DNA of 64,000 nucleotides, from assembly GCA_020310875.1 (NCBI GenBank), contig CM035427.1:93215171-93279170 (forward strand), in the 5' to 3' direction. The notes beneath the pieces are model-generated. The model ran no database searches, had not been told where the DNA came from, and saw nothing but the letters and a program-made list of their open reading frames with translations. How positions within the stretch are numbered: position 1 is the stretch's first letter; the number at the start of each line of letters is the position of its first letter. The DNA comes from Ceratopteris richardii (Eukaryota > Streptophyta > Polypodiopsida > Polypodiales > Pteridaceae). The position numbers and the translations under genes were made by a program. Of the stretch, positions 58,853 through 64,000 are shown piece by piece.

Positions 58853-59228
58853 CATATCGAGAACCCGAGAGCAAAACTTCACTTTTTTGCACGTGTTTGA
58901 GTATTGTTTGTCTTCTGTGGAACTTGCGTGCACGAAGTGAATTGCGAACTGCATTGTCTTGTGCACACACACACACACACAGATCTCTCTCTCTACACAC
59001 ACACACTCTCCCTCAGTTTAGATCGGAGATCTTGGTAAGTAGTGCGTGTACTGTTAGCCTTTGTCTTTCTCTATGCTTTAGGTCTTATAATTTCTCTTCT
59101 CTTTGACTTTGCCGAAGTTCTTTGGCGTCAATTGTTTGGAATTCAATGATAGACGACTTACATTATGCTTTGACGACAACGATCCAAAAGAGGGACATAC
59201 TTGTAAGTGATTGGTTTATTGTCTATTG

Positions 59229-59231
59229 ATA

Positions 59232-59284
<53 letters not shown>

Positions 59285-59297
59285 GAAAGAGAGGGAA

Positions 59298-59338
<41 letters not shown>

Positions 59339-59343
59339 GAGAT
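59229..59343. repeat. (GA)n microsatellite
   Basis: About 115 bp of imperfect GA/GAAA repeat at the start of the large microsatellite block. Confidence 0.9.
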
Positions 59344-59388
59344 AAAGAATGATGAAAAGAAAGGAAGATAGAGATAGGAAAATAGAGC

Positions 59389-60935
59389 ATACACACACAC
59401 ACACATACATACACACACACACATCTACACATTTACACATGCATACATTCACACACATACACATATACACACATGCATTCATACACATAGGAAAATAGAG
59501 CATACATACACACACACATACACACACACACACATCTACACATTTACACATGCATACATACACACATACATGTACACACATGCATGCTTACATACACACA
59601 CATATACACACATGCATGCTTACATACACAAATATACACACATGCATGCATACACACACATACAAATATACATACATGCATACATACACACAGACATGCA
59701 TACACACATACATATACACACATATATACACATATGCATACATACACATACACACATACATGCACACACATACATACACACACATACACATATACACACA
59801 TGCATGCATACATACACACACATACACATATACACACATGCATACATACACATAGCAAAATAGAGCATACATACACACATACACACACACATACATACAC
59901 ACACGTACATACACACATACATGCATACACACATACATACACACACATATATACACACACACATACATACACACATACATGCATACACACATACATACAC
60001 ACACATATATACACATATGCATACATACACATACACACACACATACACACACACATACACACACACATACACACATACATGCACACACATACATACACAC
60101 ACATACACATATACACACATGCATGCATACATACACAGACATACACATATACACACATGCATACATACACATAGCAAAATAGAGCATACATACACACATA
60201 CACACACACATCTACACATTTACACATGCATATATACACACATACATGTACACACAGCATGCTTACATACACACACATATACACACATGCATGCTTACAT
60301 ACACACATGCATGCATACACACACATACAAATATACATACATGCATACATACACACACACATGCATACACACATACATACACACACATATATACACATAT
60401 GCATACATGCACATACACACACACATACACACATACATGCACACACATACATAAACACACATACACATATACACACATGCATGCATACATACACACACAT
60501 ACACATATACACACATGCATACATACACATAGCAAAATAGAGCATACATATACACACATACACACACACACATTTACACATGCATACATACACACATACA
60601 TGTACACATGTGCATGCTTACATACACACACATATACACACATGCATGCTTACATACACACATATACACACATACATGCATACACACACATACAAATATA
60701 CATACATGCATACATACACACACACATGCATACACACATACATACACATACATAATACACATATGTATACATACACATACACACACATACACACATACAT
60801 GCACACACATACATACACACACATACACATATACACACATGCATGCATATATACACACACATACACATATACACACATGCATACATACACATAGCAAAAT
60901 AGAGCATACACACACACACACACATCTACACATTT
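59389..60935. repeat. CA/CATA microsatellite with higher-order repeat
   Basis: About 1.55 kb of CACA, CATA and CATG units. The punctuating phrase aatagagcat recurs at 59381, 59494, 59859, 60178, 60537 and 60898, spaced 113, 365, 319, 359 and 361 bp, so the block is built of roughly 320-365-bp units duplicated in tandem. The many long Cys/Val/Met or His/Thr-rich open stretches on both strands here are translation artefacts. Confidence 0.95.
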
Positions 60936-60942
60936 ACACATT

Positions 60943-62650
<1,708 letters not shown>

Positions 62651-62689
62651 TTTAAGGTTTAATAAAAAAACAAATGATCTAAAATGTCC

Positions 62690-64000
62690 ATATTGTAGTA
62701 GATGGCTTCTTTGGATATGGAGGAGAGAATGGCGTGTCCTTGAACTCAATGCAAGTATCAAATTTATTGGAAACGACGGATTTGTACTGCACATGTTAGA
62801 GAGTATGGATCCTTTGATAGGAGTCGACTAGAAAACCTACGCTACCATTTGTATGGTCCCTCAGGTGTGCAGATGGACCCAAACGACATTGCACCAGTAA
62901 CCTCTCGTGGACAAAAGAGAACATAGAAGGAATTAGATGTACAAGCAATTACTAATAGTATTACACAGAATGAACATATGGAAGAGATGCTCGAAGCATT
63001 TTATGAGATGGACGAAGATCATGATGGTGGTGAAGATGTCGAGAGTGTCATGGACACAATAGAATTTCCACGATCAGAAGTCGATGAAGAATATGAAATT
63101 ATGTGAAGACTAGCTCGTTTACCACTTTACAATGGAGCAAAGATATATGTACTACGTGCGTCACTCGCGATGCTCAATTTGCAATCCATTTATGGATGGT
63201 CAGATAGTAGTGTCATTGAATTGTTCAGGTAAGTGGAGAACAAATTGGCTTTCATTGTTGTATCAAAATAACTTTATTTACTAATATCGTTTTAATTGCT
63301 TATTGCACGCTTCTTAAAGATCAATTTTTGCTAGAGGGCAATGACATGCCTCCAACACGTGGAGATGCAAAAAAGCTTTTACAGTCCATTGGAATGGATT
63401 ATACTAAAATTCATGCTTGTTCGAATGATTGAATTCTCTTTCGGAATGAATATGAGCATCTCCACATATGTCCAAAGTGTGGAGCAAATAGATTTAGAGA
63501 AGACCTTGTACGCAAAGCAATCCCCGTAAAGGTTCTTTGCCTCTTTCCTATCATTCCACGAATTAAGAACATGTTTAGATGCAAATCTATAGCTGAGTTA
63601 ATGTCATGGCATACAAAGAGCAGGTCTACAGATGGTGTAATGCGAGTGCCTGCTGGCTTTGATGCTTGGAAGCACATAGATAGTAAGTGGCCAAAGTTTG
63701 CTAGTGAGCCTCGGTCCATACGTCTAGGCCTAGCTATGGATGGAGTGACTCCATTTGGTTTACGCAGTTCTTCATCGAGCACATGGCCTATATGCTTGGT
63801 GAATTATAACATCCCACCATGGCTGGCCACAAAGAAAGGTCATTTATTATTAGCTCTTATTGTAGCAAGTAAGTATAAGGTAAAAACATGGATGTATATC
63901 TTGCACCACTTGTGGAAGAATTACGCATTTTATGGGATGGGATTACTGTGGGTGACATGTATCAACCTATAAGAATACGAGACATGCGAGTGCAAGGCAT
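62690..64000 (+). pseudogene. TNP2-type CACTA transposase, decayed, 3' end outside window
   Basis: Encodes the CACTA transposase that would cut and join element ends. The degenerate first part (62700-63105) contains REYGSFDRSRLENLRYHLYG and an acidic stretch. The recognisable TNP2 blocks begin at about 63109: RLARLPLYNGAKIYVLRASL, LNLQSIYGWSDSSVIELF, LLKDQFLLEGNDMP, SIGMDYTKIHACSND, NEYEHLHICPKCGANRF, IPRIKNMFRCKSIAELMSWH, FDAWKHIDSKWPKFASEPRS and LGLAMDGVTPFG. An 80-bp intron at 63229-63308 fits the reading: GT donor after ttcag, but AC where AG is expected. In-frame stops occur near 63103 (before RLARLPLYN) and 63429 (where families have Cys after HAC.ND). A frame change near 63885 leads to MDVYLAPLVEELRILWDG in the next frame. 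Non-functional as it stands. Confidence 0.85.

Noticed and set aside
58700-58860. CRISPR-like array from regularly spaced short repeats
   Set aside because: The repeats are contiguous 12-mers with an inverted half at a CACTA terminus in plant DNA, with no spacers and no cas genes.

Overview
The window looks like repeat-rich nuclear DNA from a land plant with a large genome. The evidence is plant-type Ty1/copia and Ty3/gypsy elements with primer sites matching plant initiator-Met tRNA (tggtatcagagc type), a CACTA (En/Spm) transposon with a TNP2 transposase, an L1-like LINE, and degenerate TTTAGGG-like repeats. The species cannot be named from the sequence. I found no convincing host gene: almost everything recognisable is a transposable element, most of it decayed. 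|| Layout. (1) 1 to about 8440, minus strand: most of a large non-chromovirus Ty3/gypsy element, with gag, protease, RT-RNase H, integrase and an extra ORF in the env position. (2) 8894-23800, plus strand: a Ty3/gypsy element with matching 291-bp LTRs and a perfect 5-bp target duplication (atcta). Where its integrase should be it carries a Ty1/copia internal region, and that copia region is split by a younger minus-strand copia element (15142-20371). This is a three-layer structure. (3) about 24420-25650: 3' remnant of another copia element. (4) about 27370-29290: 5'-truncated LINE, minus strand. (5) about 32400-35760: decayed copia element, minus strand. (6) about 40140-40500: isolated Ty3 integrase fragment. 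(7) about 41990-50000: two copies of one Ty3 family in inverted orientation, separated by a truncated copia piece. (8) about 52980-55640: further Ty3 remnants. (9) about 57900-58030: a tRNA-derived, SINE-like box pair. (10) 58575 to the window end: the left part of a CACTA element. It has a terminal repeat, subterminal 12-mers, a 1.6-kb CA-rich higher-order microsatellite, a 1.7-kb telomere-like/AT-rich tandem repeat and a decayed TNP2 gene running off the edge. || How the parts relate. The gypsy LTRs differ at about 19 of 291 positions and the nested copia LTRs at about 9 of 294 (counted by eye), so the copia insertion is younger than the gypsy insertion, as nesting requires. The most unusual object is the gypsy/copia mosaic at 8894-23800. 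The copia part keeps only the end of a 5' LTR and the start of a 3' LTR and replaces gypsy integrase in the same orientation, as expected if template switching between co-packaged RNAs built it.
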